Origin: an uncultured Lachnospiraceae bacterium
GTDB taxonomy: Bacteria > Bacillota > Clostridia > Lachnospirales > Lachnospiraceae
Assembly (NCBI GenBank): GCA_910584325.1
Contig: CAJTZH010000091.1
Location: 1-9,657 of the forward strand
Length of the DNA: 9,657 nt
Direction of reading: 5' to 3'
Within the stretch, counting starts at the first letter, position 1, and the number at the start of each line of letters is the position of its first letter. Position numbers and translations under genes: made by a program. Positions 1 to 8,700 of this stretch are shown one piece after another. The notes beneath the pieces were generated by a model, which was not told the DNA's origin, did not search any database, and saw nothing but the letters and a program-made list of their open reading frames with translations.

Positions 1-1
1 C

Positions 2-133
2 GGCGGCGCCCTGCTGCTTAGAAAATATCTGGAGCAGTCCGGCAAGATTGGACGCTGCATCTTTGTGAAAGACATCTGCGCCAACGCAAAAGGGTATGGT
101 ATGCTCTACCAGATCCAGAAGAAGGGCAGATAA
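2..133 (+). CDS. ParM/StbA-like actin-family partition ATPase, C-terminal fragment
   Basis: Only the last 43 codons are present; the gene enters from the left edge and stops at TAA 131-133. The fragment opens with GGALLLRKYL, which fits the glycine-rich GGGA nucleotide-binding turn near the C-terminus of actin-like ATPases. It ends in FVKDICANAKGYGMLY, which fits the conserved 'ANAxGY' segment that closes ParM/StbA/Alp proteins. Proteins of this family polymerise into filaments that push plasmid copies apart, using a small ParR adaptor bound to a centromere. The next gene begins with a ParR-like segment, and that order (parM then parR) supports the call. Alternative: an unrelated ATPase C-terminus, since two short motifs are all that can be seen. 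Confidence 0.6.
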   Translation, partial: GGALLLRKYLEQSGKIGRCIFVKDICANAKGYGMLYQIQKKGR

Positions 134-157
134 CCGTATGGGGAAAAGACCCCGTTT

Positions 158-454
158 GTGACAACGGTAGGATTTAACGGGCATGATCCAGCCCATGTGG
201 AGGTGGCGCAGTTCCTGAATGGCATGGAGCGGAGGAAGGCACAGCATATCGTGGACGCGGTTATTGCGTACCAGCAACGAGGGCTGCGGAACCGTGATGT
301 CATTTGCAAGCTGCAGTTACAGGGGATTGAGATTTATTCCAGTACATACTCTAAATTAGAGGCAGGTAAGTTTAATCCGACTGTAGATATGATTATGGCA
401 CTTACACAGGTATTTCAATGCGGATATGCGGAATTGTTTAGAGAACAGAAGTAA
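158..454 (+). CDS. ParR-like N-terminus fused to XRE-type helix-turn-helix
   Basis: A 98-residue protein with two distinct halves. Residues 1-40 (VGFNGHDPAHVEVAQFLNGM then KAQHIVDAVIAYQQ) resemble the ribbon-helix-helix start of small ParR/StbB-type partition adaptors: a beta strand, 'N..DP.H..v', then 'I..AV.aY'. Residues 41-98 (RGLRNRDVICKLQLQGIEI, STYSKLEAGK.NPTVD, ALTQVFQCGYAELF) match helices 2-5 of an XRE/Cro-C1 DNA-binding domain, but the usual first helix is missing and the ParR-like helix sits in its place. GTG 158 is the only usable start in this frame. ATG 138 lies 4 bases after the upstream stop behind a GAAGGG, but reads MGKRPRL and then stops; one extra T in the TTT at 155-157 would join it in frame as MGKRPRFVTTVGF. 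The gene may therefore be a frameshifted remnant. It probably binds DNA if made; its target is unknown. Confidence 0.6.
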   Translation: MTTVGFNGHDPAHVEVAQFLNGMERRKAQHIVDAVIAYQQRGLRNRDVICKLQLQGIEIYSSTYSKLEAGKFNPTVDMIMALTQVFQCGYAELFREQK

Positions 455-525
455 ACAAACAGCTGCGTTGGCGGTAAAAAGCCGATAGACGGAATAAGGC
501 GAAAATCAAAATATATAAGTATCAA

Positions 526-555
526 CTGGAATAAGTTTATAGTTTGTGATAGAAT
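526..555 (+). promoter_or_regulatory. Candidate extended -10 promoter of the sensor-regulator operon
   Basis: TGATAGAAT at 547-555 is an extended -10 (TG, one base, then TAGAAT). A weak -35 candidate CTGGAA lies at 526-531 with an 18-bp gap. The surrounding stretch (about 500-560) is AT-rich, unlike the flanking coding DNA. Transcription would start near 562, about 40 bases before the regulator. The 455-600 gap contains no convincing terminator for the upstream gene, so read-through is possible. Confidence 0.35.
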
Positions 556-600
556 ATCGAGAAATAACGTAGAGAACAATGTGTGAAAAATGGGAAAATG

Positions 601-1323
601 ATGCGGATAGCAATATGTGATGATATACAAAAGGAACGGGAAATCATTCGGACAGCTCTGAATGTCTATGCGAAGGCACATACAGAGTTATTTTTTGACG
701 TTGATGAATACAGTGTGGCGTTAGACCTTTTACATGCCGTGGAGAAGGGAAAAACATATGATATTGCCCTTCTCGATATTTGTATGCCGGGCATACTCGG
801 CACGGATGCAGCAGAGGAAATGCTTGCCAAAAGCCCGGAAATGGACGTCATTTTTCTGACAACCAGCGATGAATATGCAGTAGCGGCGTTTGCAATGAAT
901 GCTACCCATTACCTGCTCAAGCCGTTTTCACAGGAACAGTTTGACACGGCGCTTGACCGTGCCGTAAAGAATACAGAAAAATGTGATTATCTTTCGCTCT
1001 CCTGCGTGGATGGCATGTACCGGGTCTGCATCAGTGAAATAGCATCCATAGAATCGCAGAACCATTACTTACTGATAAGGTTGTCTTCCGGCGAAGTGCT
1101 TCGGCTGCGGATGAAGCTGTCACAGATGTTCGAGAAAATGCAAAAGTACCCTGAATTTATCAAGGTGGGAGCTTCTTATGTTGTAAACCTTTCTTTTGTG
1201 CGAAATATTTCCGGAAACAGCATAGAGATGTTTCTTGGCGTGAAGATACCTATTCCAAGAAGGAGCAGCGAGGAAGTGCAGAAAATATATATGGAGTTCT
1301 GCCGGAAGGAGGCGAGAAAATGA
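601..1323 (+). CDS. LytTR-family (AgrA-like) response regulator
   Basis: A 240-residue cytoplasmic transcription factor, close to the length of AgrA. The receiver domain (about 1-120) has the acidic pair D7-D8 in IAICDD, phospho-acceptor D59 in IALLDICMPG, T87 in IFLTTSDEYA and K107 in YLLKPF, so the phosphorylation site is intact. Residues about 127-235 form a LytTR DNA-binding domain (IASIESQNHYLLIRLSSGE, then FIKVGASYVVNLSFV and IPIPRR), which typically binds paired 9-bp direct repeats about 21 bp apart. ATG 601 is chosen because the family usually begins M-[RK]-IAICDD and GGGA lies at 592-595; ATG 598 and GTG 583 (behind AGAGAA) are in-frame alternatives that would add 1 or 6 residues. 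The stop overlaps the kinase start as ATGA, so the two are translationally coupled. The repeats at 2621-2660 are the likely target. Family and role are secure; the regulon is inferred. Confidence 0.93.
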   Translation: MRIAICDDIQKEREIIRTALNVYAKAHTELFFDVDEYSVALDLLHAVEKGKTYDIALLDICMPGILGTDAAEEMLAKSPEMDVIFLTTSDEYAVAAFAMNATHYLLKPFSQEQFDTALDRAVKNTEKCDYLSLSCVDGMYRVCISEIASIESQNHYLLIRLSSGEVLRLRMKLSQMFEKMQKYPEFIKVGASYVVNLSFVRNISGNSIEMFLGVKIPIPRRSSEEVQKIYMEFCRKEARK

Positions 1324-2591
1324 GTATACCCCATCGGATTCCGGGATTGTTTCTTATGGCTTTGTGCCATGTGGTTGTCATCTACTATATGCTGGAACGC
1401 AGGTATAGCAGAGGGAAATTTGTGCTTTTAAGCTGCCTGTATGTGGCCAGCTTTGTCTGTATGGGTGCGTACACATATGCGGTGACCGGTATAATTATGG
1501 TGCTCTCATATCTGGGGGTTGCGGTATGTCTGTTCCTTTTTTTCTGTATTGTCTCAAAAGAATGTCTTCCCAAGAAAAGTTTTTTGTTCCTTACTTATTT
1601 TGGTTTGTTTTCCATCATAGACAACAGCCTGAAACTTATGGTAACGCTGCTTTTGCCGCATCTGCCCGCCCTGGCGGGATATTATCTGGTAAATGTGCTG
1701 CGCACGGCAGCGCTGTTATTGATACTGGCATTGTATAAAAAATATGCGGCGCCGGTGATGCAGTCCCTTGCGGATAATAAGAAAGGCAGATGGTGGAATC
1801 TGGCGCTGATTGCCCTGCTGTTCTATCTGCTGCAGGCGGCAGTCACCATTTTGTATGTAGAAAATGCCTTGTCAGATATATATCTGCTTTTCACATTTAT
1901 CATGATCAGCCTTGTCATGTGCACAGTATATGCCGTTGTATTCATCAACATCAGTTACATGAAAAAGGATGCGGAGATGGAGCTGATCCGTCAGAATGTC
2001 GGGTATCTTTCCGAAAGGCTGTCTATTTTACAAAATGCAGAGGAAGCTAACCGCAGGCTCCGGCATGATATGCGGCACCATATAGAAACCATTGCAGGAT
2101 ATGCAAAGTCAGAGGATCATTCTGCTATCCTTGCCTATATCGGTGAATACAGAAGTGAAATATCGGATGCGGCAGTAAAAGAATATTCCCTAAACAGGAC
2201 AATTAACAGTATTCTTACCGTTTATGCGGGCAAGGCGGCGGAAAGCGGCATTGATTTTTCAGTCCAGTGTAATGCCGCGAAAGATCTGGGGATGCGGGAA
2301 ATCGACATCATCGCTCTTTTGGGAAATCTCTTGGAGAATGCGCTGCATGGATGTCTGGAGTCCGGAAAAGAAAAATTAAGTATTGAAATTCATATCCGGC
2401 AACAGGACAGCCGGCTGATTATTCTGTGCAACAACACTTGTTCTGATCGCATGATACTGTCCGGCAGCCTGCCCGCAGGAAAAAGTATCGGCATTTCCAG
2501 TATCCTTTCTGTCTGCCAGAAATACGATGGGAATCTGGACTATAAGTTAGAAAATGAAACTTGTTCTGCCTGTGCGGTCTTGAATTTATGA
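1320..2591 (+). CDS. AgrC-like membrane sensor histidine kinase (GHKL family)
   Basis: A 423-residue inner-membrane kinase that would phosphorylate the regulator encoded just upstream. Residues about 8-211 form six or seven hydrophobic membrane segments with no extracellular domain, the layout of HPK10/AgrC sensors that detect small peptides. A linker helix (about 215-245) leads to the H-box RRLRHDMRHH with phospho-acceptor H249. The N-box is GNLLENAL with N340 at the expected Mg/ATP position, and the G-box is GKSIGISSI (387-395), so the HATPase_c_5-type catalytic domain looks complete. The start overlaps the regulator stop by ATGA; the preceding GGAGGCGAG in the regulator's last codons provides the ribosome-binding site. 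No AgrB- or AgrD-like gene is present in the window, so the stimulus cannot be named; a peptide made elsewhere or a cell-envelope signal are both possible. Confidence 0.92.
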   Translation: MSIPHRIPGLFLMALCHVVVIYYMLERRYSRGKFVLLSCLYVASFVCMGAYTYAVTGIIMVLSYLGVAVCLFLFFCIVSKECLPKKSFLFLTYFGLFSIIDNSLKLMVTLLLPHLPALAGYYLVNVLRTAALLLILALYKKYAAPVMQSLADNKKGRWWNLALIALLFYLLQAAVTILYVENALSDIYLLFTFIMISLVMCTVYAVVFINISYMKKDAEMELIRQNVGYLSERLSILQNAEEANRRLRHDMRHHIETIAGYAKSEDHSAILAYIGEYRSEISDAAVKEYSLNRTINSILTVYAGKAAESGIDFSVQCNAAKDLGMREIDIIALLGNLLENALHGCLESGKEKLSIEIHIRQQDSRLIILCNNTCSDRMILSGSLPAGKSIGISSILSVCQKYDGNLDYKLENETCSACAVLNL

Positions 2592-2620
2592 GTCTGTCAA
2601 TATGTTTGTGGAAGTTTTTT

Positions 2621-2660
2621 TCAACCAATTCTGCCTAAAAATCGACCAATTCTGCCAAAA
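2621..2660 (+). promoter_or_regulatory. Direct-repeat operator, probable LytTR regulator binding site
   Basis: Two 19-base copies at 2621-2639 and 2642-2660 match at 17 of 19 positions; the identical core ACCAATTCTGCC occurs at 2624-2635 and 2645-2656. The 21-bp period equals two helical turns, the arrangement known for AgrA/ComE-type LytTR regulators (9-bp repeats with about 12 bp between). The second copy ends about 28 bp upstream of the -10 at 2685 and just upstream of where a -35 would lie, a typical activator position. The ACCA.TTC part loosely resembles repeats of streptococcal pheromone regulators. Binding by the adjacent regulator is inference. Confidence 0.65.
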
Positions 2661-2684
2661 CCACTTTTTTAAGTGGTTTTTTGT
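2657..2684 (+). terminator. Intrinsic terminator of the regulator-kinase operon
   Basis: A perfect 10-bp stem (2657-2666 with 2671-2680) around a TTTT loop is followed by TTGTT, giving a run of six T interrupted by one G. It lies 65 bases after the kinase stop. The stem core is ACCACTT/AAGTGGT. The opposite strand has no matching T-run, so it works for rightward transcripts only. It overlaps the second operator copy by four bases and covers the -35 zone of the next promoter. Confidence 0.75.
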
Positions 2685-2690
2685 TATAGT
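2682..2690 (+). promoter_or_regulatory. Extended -10 promoter of the giant surface protein gene
   Basis: TGTTATAGT gives the extended -10 TG, one base, then TATAGT (five of six to consensus). The position 17 bp upstream (2662-2667) holds CACTTT, a poor -35. A good -10 with a bad -35 directly downstream of the paired repeats is what an activator-dependent promoter looks like. Transcription would start near 2697, leaving a leader of about 57 bases. Confidence 0.55.
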
Positions 2691-2705
2691 GATATGGAGA
2701 TAGCG

Positions 2706-2721
2706 GCTTATGCGCATAAGC
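2706..2721. repeat. 16-bp perfect palindrome in the leader
   Basis: GCTTATGCGCATAAGC reads the same on both strands. In DNA it could be an operator for a dimeric repressor just downstream of the predicted transcription start; in RNA it would form a 6-bp stem with a GCGC loop, 17 bases before the Shine-Dalgarno, and might stabilise the 5' end. No T-run follows, so it is not a terminator. Confidence 0.5.
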
Positions 2722-2738
2722 AGAGTCAGAAGCATTAC

Positions 2739-2744
2739 AGGAGG
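2739..2744 (+). promoter_or_regulatory. Shine-Dalgarno deciding the start of the giant gene
   Basis: A full AGGAGG lies nine bases before ATG 2754. The open frame extends upstream to ATG 2673, but that codon sits inside the terminator hairpin and upstream of the predicted transcription start, so 2754 is the real start. Confidence 0.9.
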
Positions 2745-2753
2745 ATTACAGTT

Positions 2754-5700
2754 ATGGATGAACAACGTGCATGGTCGAAAGCAAGAAGAAAGAGGTGTCT
2801 GCGCATACTGGCGGTGATACTCAGTTTTTGTGTGCTGATTCACACTTACCCGGATATTCTGGCGACATTCTCCGTCTTTGCGGCGGCATGGCAGGAACAG
2901 CCGGAAACGCAGCATATCACCGGTTTTACCGCGCTGTCTGAGGAGATCAGAGAGCAGACGGTCCCGGTGGGAACTGCGCTTTCGGAACTGACGCTCCCCG
3001 ACACGCTGGAGGCGGTTGTGACAGAGCAGTTATCGGAAAATGCAGAAGATAAAATGGACGGTGGCGGCAAAGCGGATGCCGGGGAAGATGTTGGCAAAGA
3101 GGATGCCGGGGGAAATGGCAGCGACGAGGATTCTGAAGAAAATGACGGCGAAGAGCCGAGCGACACGGAGGATGAGGACGGCGGCACCGGGGAGACGGAA
3201 GAAGGCGAGCCTGCCGATCCAGAGCCGGAAGATACGGAAACAGGCGGTGAGACCGAAGATAAGGATGCGGAGAGCGGGGACGGACAAGACGAACAGCCGG
3301 AGACCGGGGACGGACAGGACGAACAGCCGGAGAACGGGGAATCGGAAGAGACAGACGGGACAGCCGCGACAGAAAACGGGGACGAAGGCGACACCGAAAC
3401 GGAGGAAAACAGCGAAGGGGAAAGTGCGCCCGCAGAGGAACAGGGCGGGAGCGAAAACGAACAGGAAAACACGCCTTCGGAGGAACGGCAGGAAAGCGCA
3501 CCCGCACAGGAAACCCATACCGTCAGCCTGCCTCAAATTACGGTAACGGTAGAGAACGACACAGACGCTGTCATGCAGACATTGCTTGACCGGATAGCGG
3601 CATTGCCGGACGCGGAAGGATACCTTGCCGCAGAACCGGATATAGATGACTGGGAGGGTGATGAGGACGACTATGAGGAAGCCTGCACACTGTGGACGGA
3701 AAAGTTGTATGAATATGCGGAGGAAGCCCTTGCCATTTTCGCGGAATATGAGGTGCTGACCGAAGAGCAGCAGGCCTTCGTTTCTGAGAAAGCATTGGCG
3801 AAGCTGACGGCGTGGGTGGAGATAGCGGAGACAGCCGGGGAAAGTACGAAGGTCATGGCGGCGGCAGCTCATTCCCATGACGGCATTTCTTTTGATACGC
3901 CGCTGACTGCCGCCGGCGGGGAGCTGGCGAGCGGAGACTACTATTTGGCAGAGGATGTTGCTCTGGAAAATAGTATCACAATACCATCCGATGTGGTAGT
4001 AAATCTCTGCCTTAACGGACATATGCTTCACGGTACGGGGGGCAACCCTGCTCTTTGGTTGTACGGTACGCTGAACGTCTATGATTGCCAAGGCGGCGGG
4101 GTATTTAACGGCGACAGTGCCGAGGGGAAATGGAACAGTGCTATTGCTGCGGGGGTGCAAAAGAATCCGCCGATTTTCAATCTCTATGGTGGTAAGATTA
4201 CATCCAGTGCTGTCAGTGTAATCTCATGGGGGGCAGGTACATGCAACCTACACGGCGGTAGCGTTGAAGGCGGGAGATCCTATGCAATTTGCAATTACGG
4301 AACAGTCATCATTAGCGGCGATGCTGCGGTGAGCGGTGGAACAGATTCCATCTCCGCCAGCTTTGCGGTTGAGAACAAAAGCAATGCTGTTCTGACTGTG
4401 AAGGACGACGCGAGCATTTCTTCCAGCGAAGGAGATGGTGTGCTGAACGACGGCACGGTCAATCTGGAGGGTGGAACGATTACCGGCACAAAAGCGAACA
4501 GATATGGCATAATGAATGGCGCTTTTGTAAATATCACGGGCGGCGAGGTTACCGGGGGTAGGTACGGCATCTATATGTATAATGAAAACTACACCTTAAA
4601 GCTGTCCGGCAGTCCGGCAGTCTCCGGTGGAACGGCGGCTCTGTATCTTAGAACTGAAAACGGAACCACGCTGGACAATGTCAGAGTGGACGCCACCGGC
4701 TATACCGGCGGTACGCTGACGGTAAAGGACTTTTACTATCGTGTTGACGGTTATATACCCGTCGAAGCCGGTTCCTATGCCATCAAGACAGGTGAGAGAA
4801 ACAAAGATAAATTTACATTGGTAGACAGCAAATGGTGGTATTCGTACAAAGACGGCGGGCTGTACCTCGACACCCACGCCCACAGCTATACCTATACTGC
4901 GCGCGGCGCGGTCATTACCGAGAGCTGCACCTGCGGACACGAGGAAACGGCAACGCTCTCCTTACAGAGCGGTGCAGACCCGATATATACCGGAAGCGCG
5001 GTCAAGCCGGTTACCGTTACCTACAGCGACGGCTGGGCGGGAACCGGTGAGAATAGACCGGACGACAGCCAAATTATTTATGAAAATAACACAAATGCCG
5101 GAACCGCGAAGGCAAAGCTTACGATTGCGGGTAAGACAGCGGTCTTTGATTTTAGCATTGCAGGGGCGGACTTGACAGGCGTTACGGCAAGCGGCTACAC
5201 GGGCACGTATGATGCGGCGGCTCACGGTATTACGGTGAGTGTTCCCACAGGCGCGACCGTAAATTACAGGAAAACGGCGTCGGGAGATTATACGTTGACG
5301 TCAGCGCCCACGTATACAAATGCCGGTATCTATACGGTTTATTATCAGGTGACGAAAGATAATTATAAGACCGTGACGGGGTCTGCACAGGTAAAGATTA
5401 ATGCCTGCAGCATAAGCAGCGCGGCGGTTACTTTAAACAATACGGTTCTGACCTATAACGGCTTTTCCCAGACAAAGAGAATTGAGAGCGTTACCGTTAC
5501 GTCGGGGGGAAAGACGCTGACGCTGACGGCTGGAACGGATTATACGGTCAGCGGAAATCAGGAGACAAATGCCGGAAGTCATAAAATGACACTGACAGGA
5601 AATGGAAACTACAACGGGACAAAAGAGGTAAGCTTTGAAATCAAAGCAAAGACATTGACGCCCGATATGGTAACCATAGCATCCGGCACACATTATTATA

Positions 5701-8700
5701 CCGGTAGTGCCATTACGCCAGCCGTGACAGTCAAGGATGGCAGTACGCTTGTAAGCGGAACTGATTACGAGGTGACTTACAGCGACAATACGGCTGCGGG
5801 GGAAGCGAAGGTTGTCGTTACAGGCAAAGAAAATTACAGCGGAACCGTTACAGGGACATTTACCATCAGATACCGGGAGCTTCCGGCAGGGAAGACGCTG
5901 GAGGATTATGTTACGATTGCGCCAGCGCCCAAGGACGGCTGGAATAATACCAATATCACCCTTACCCCGAAGGACGGCATTTCTGTCGGGGAGACGGCAG
6001 ACGGTATCGGCGCCGATACAATCGTTGTTGACGAAGAGAGCGGGAAAAGTGGCGGAATGAAAACGATTTATATCAGGGATGAAGACGGGAACGTTTATCA
6101 GACCGACTATACCTATAAGCTGGACAAAACGCCGCCGACAGTGACAGGTTTGAAAACGGAAAACCGCACACAGGACGGCGCAGAGATTACGTTCACCCCG
6201 TCCGAGGGCGGAAAAGTATATTGGGTTATCAACTCCGAGACAAAGCCTGATGCGGAAAACTTGGTGCAGCAGGCGGCACAGGAAGATAATGTGCAGACGG
6301 TTACGGAAGGCGCATCAAAAACATTTGCCGTAGAAGGACTTACACCGGGAGAAACCCATACCGTATACATAGTGGTTGAAGATGCGGCGGGCAATTTGTC
6401 CGAAGTGAAGGAGATAACATTCACTACCTTACAGGCGGCGCCGAATATTACGCTGGATGACCTTATCATAGACCATGCGGCGGAGACGATAAAAGTGTCG
6501 GATTCGGTGGGCGAGGTAGAAGTCTATACCGACCCTGCAAACCCGGAAGGCAGCAGGATTACGCCGGGAGCGGACGGTTCCCTGCCGGTAGAGCCGGGCG
6601 CCTCTGTCTACATCCGTTATCCGGAAAAAAGGGAAGATGGTGAGGTGACACCTCCCGGAGACTGCGTGAAAATTGACATTCCCGGCAGACCCGCAGCACC
6701 CGCGCCGAAACAGGTGACAATGGAGAATACGGAAGAATACGGCGTGACAGTGACGGTAACTGCGCCGCGCGCGGATGAGGAATACATTTTAGTGGAAAAG
6801 GGCGGTACGCCGGATTGGAGCAACCCCAATACCACAGGAGAATTTACAGGTATGGACCCCGGCAAGGAGTACGATTTATGGGTGAGAAAAAAGGCGACGG
6901 ACAGCAATTTTGCTTCTGACCCGGTAAAGACGGAAATACGCACGCCGGTCACCGTGAAATCCCCAGTTGTTACAGGGGAGGGCGCAGGGAAGAGCGGCAA
7001 CACCGCTCCGAAGCCGACGGCACCGGATTCGGGTAATGAGACGGTAACCTTTACGGGAACTTATGCGGAAGAATACACGCCTGTCATTAAAGTGGGTGGG
7101 CAGGAAATCACACCCGAAATGACATGGGATGAAGGCACAGGAAAAGGGGAATGGAAATATCCGTATCCGATACCGGACGGCACAGCGGAAGTGGAGATTA
7201 CGGTGGAGTTCAGAAAACGAAGGCTGACAGCAATTACGGTAACGCCGGACAGCCTGAATATATACGCCGACCATGCCGCCAATCAAAGCGCGGTGGAAGC
7301 CGGAACCGTGACGCCGCTCACGACATGGCTGGAGGGGGAATGTGAGCCGAAGGCTGCTTATGACAATAAAACAGAAGCGTCCGTGCAGGTGGCGTCATAT
7401 GCCACTACCAATCAGTTTGTGCCCAAAGGCGGCGTTTACCGTTATGTCGTTTCTGCGGAGGGAAAGACGGCGGGCATTACGCTTACCGTATTGCCTGTAA
7501 ACGCGGCAGTCACCGCGCCGGATAAGGTTGTACAGGTAAAAAAGAACGGCGGCTATACACAGGCGGAAGCGGCGGCATGGCTGCCCGCGCAGGCTGTCGT
7601 TACCTATACGGGGACCGGCTGCGCGACAAAGACGGAAAAGAGAGCGGTCACATGGGACACGGCGTCTATAGGCGCTGACTTTGGCGGAACCCTTGGGGTG
7701 AAAACCTTGAGTGGAACGGTGGACCTGCCGACATGGGCGACAGGACAGGCGGACGTCAATATTAGTATCGAATTTACGGACAAGATGATACTGACGGACG
7801 CCCAGATGACACTTGCCATATCCGGATGGACTTACGGTGCGCAGGAACAGCCTGTCCCGCGGGGGAGCGTCAGTGTGACAGATGCAAACCCGGCTATTAC
7901 CTATCTTTACAGCGCCGATCAGGGGATAACATGGAAGGCGGCGGAGCAGCTTCCCAGAGCAGGCAGCGGACATATCGTTCCCGGTGCGTATCAGGTGAAA
8001 ATGACCTATACGGGAGACGGTTACATCGGAACGAAGACAGCAGTTTTTACAGTGGAAAAATTACCGCTTACTGTAGAGAAGGGAACGCTTGAGGCGGAAA
8101 CGAAAAACTATGACGGGACGCTGACGGCGGCATTAAAGGAAGGCGGAAAACCCGCACTTTCCGGCGTGTTCACAGGGGACGCCGTCTCTGTCTGCGGAAC
8201 GCTCCGTGCAGAGTTTGCCGAGGCGGGACCGAAGAAGAACGTTCCGGTAACTGTCACAGGCTTTGAGCTGGCGGGCAGGGATGCGGGGTGTTACTGTCTT
8301 GGAAATGATGCCGTTACTTTGCAGGCGACCATCAACAAGGCGGACGGCACATCGCCCTCTGACGGCCAAAAGCCCGGCGGCGTGGATAAGGACAAAGATG
8401 AAGATAAAGAACAAAACGGTAATGGGGGAACTATGTCCGGCGCTCTGCCTCCGGCAGAGACAGACGCGCCCACGACAGGACGAAGTGATTCGGGACAGGG
8501 GGACGGCGCCAGCCGGAAAACCGGGGAGCAGCCGGCACAGGATACGGCAGAAAAACCGGAAGATCGTAAGGAGCAGGAAGGCTCTGCTGCAGAGACGGAA
8601 AAGCAGGACGGACAGAAGACAGCAGGACTAGAGGACGACAGTCTGTCAGATAGCGGGACAACAAAAGAATTGACTGCAATAGTTGATGGCGGAAAGCTTA

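Noticed and set aside
468..488. Possible hairpin TTGGC...GCCGA after the XRE-like gene
   Set aside because: Only five pairs including a wobble and no T-run follows, so it is not a supported terminator.
2673..2753. Upstream in-frame start of the giant gene at ATG 2673
   Set aside because: It lies inside the terminator hairpin and upstream of the predicted transcription start, lacks a ribosome-binding site, and would put 27 unrelated residues in front of the signal peptide.
3040..3546. 168-codon open frame on the + strand inside the giant gene, rich in Arg and Lys
   Set aside because: It is a frame shadow of the acidic linker: GAR/GAY/GGN codons read one base off give Arg/Lys-rich text without stops. 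No ribosome-binding site or domain is evident.
2846..4160. Three overlapping minus-strand open frames of 186-376 codons
   Set aside because: These are Ser/Pro/Arg-rich low-complexity complements of the acidic linker and helical domain, with no start signals; the sense frame has clear signal peptide and domains.
5163..5870. Tandem DNA repeats across the Ig-like modules
   Set aside because: The modules share short protein motifs (TDYxVxxxxN) but the DNA is clearly diverged, so these are ancient domain duplications and not recent nucleotide repeats.
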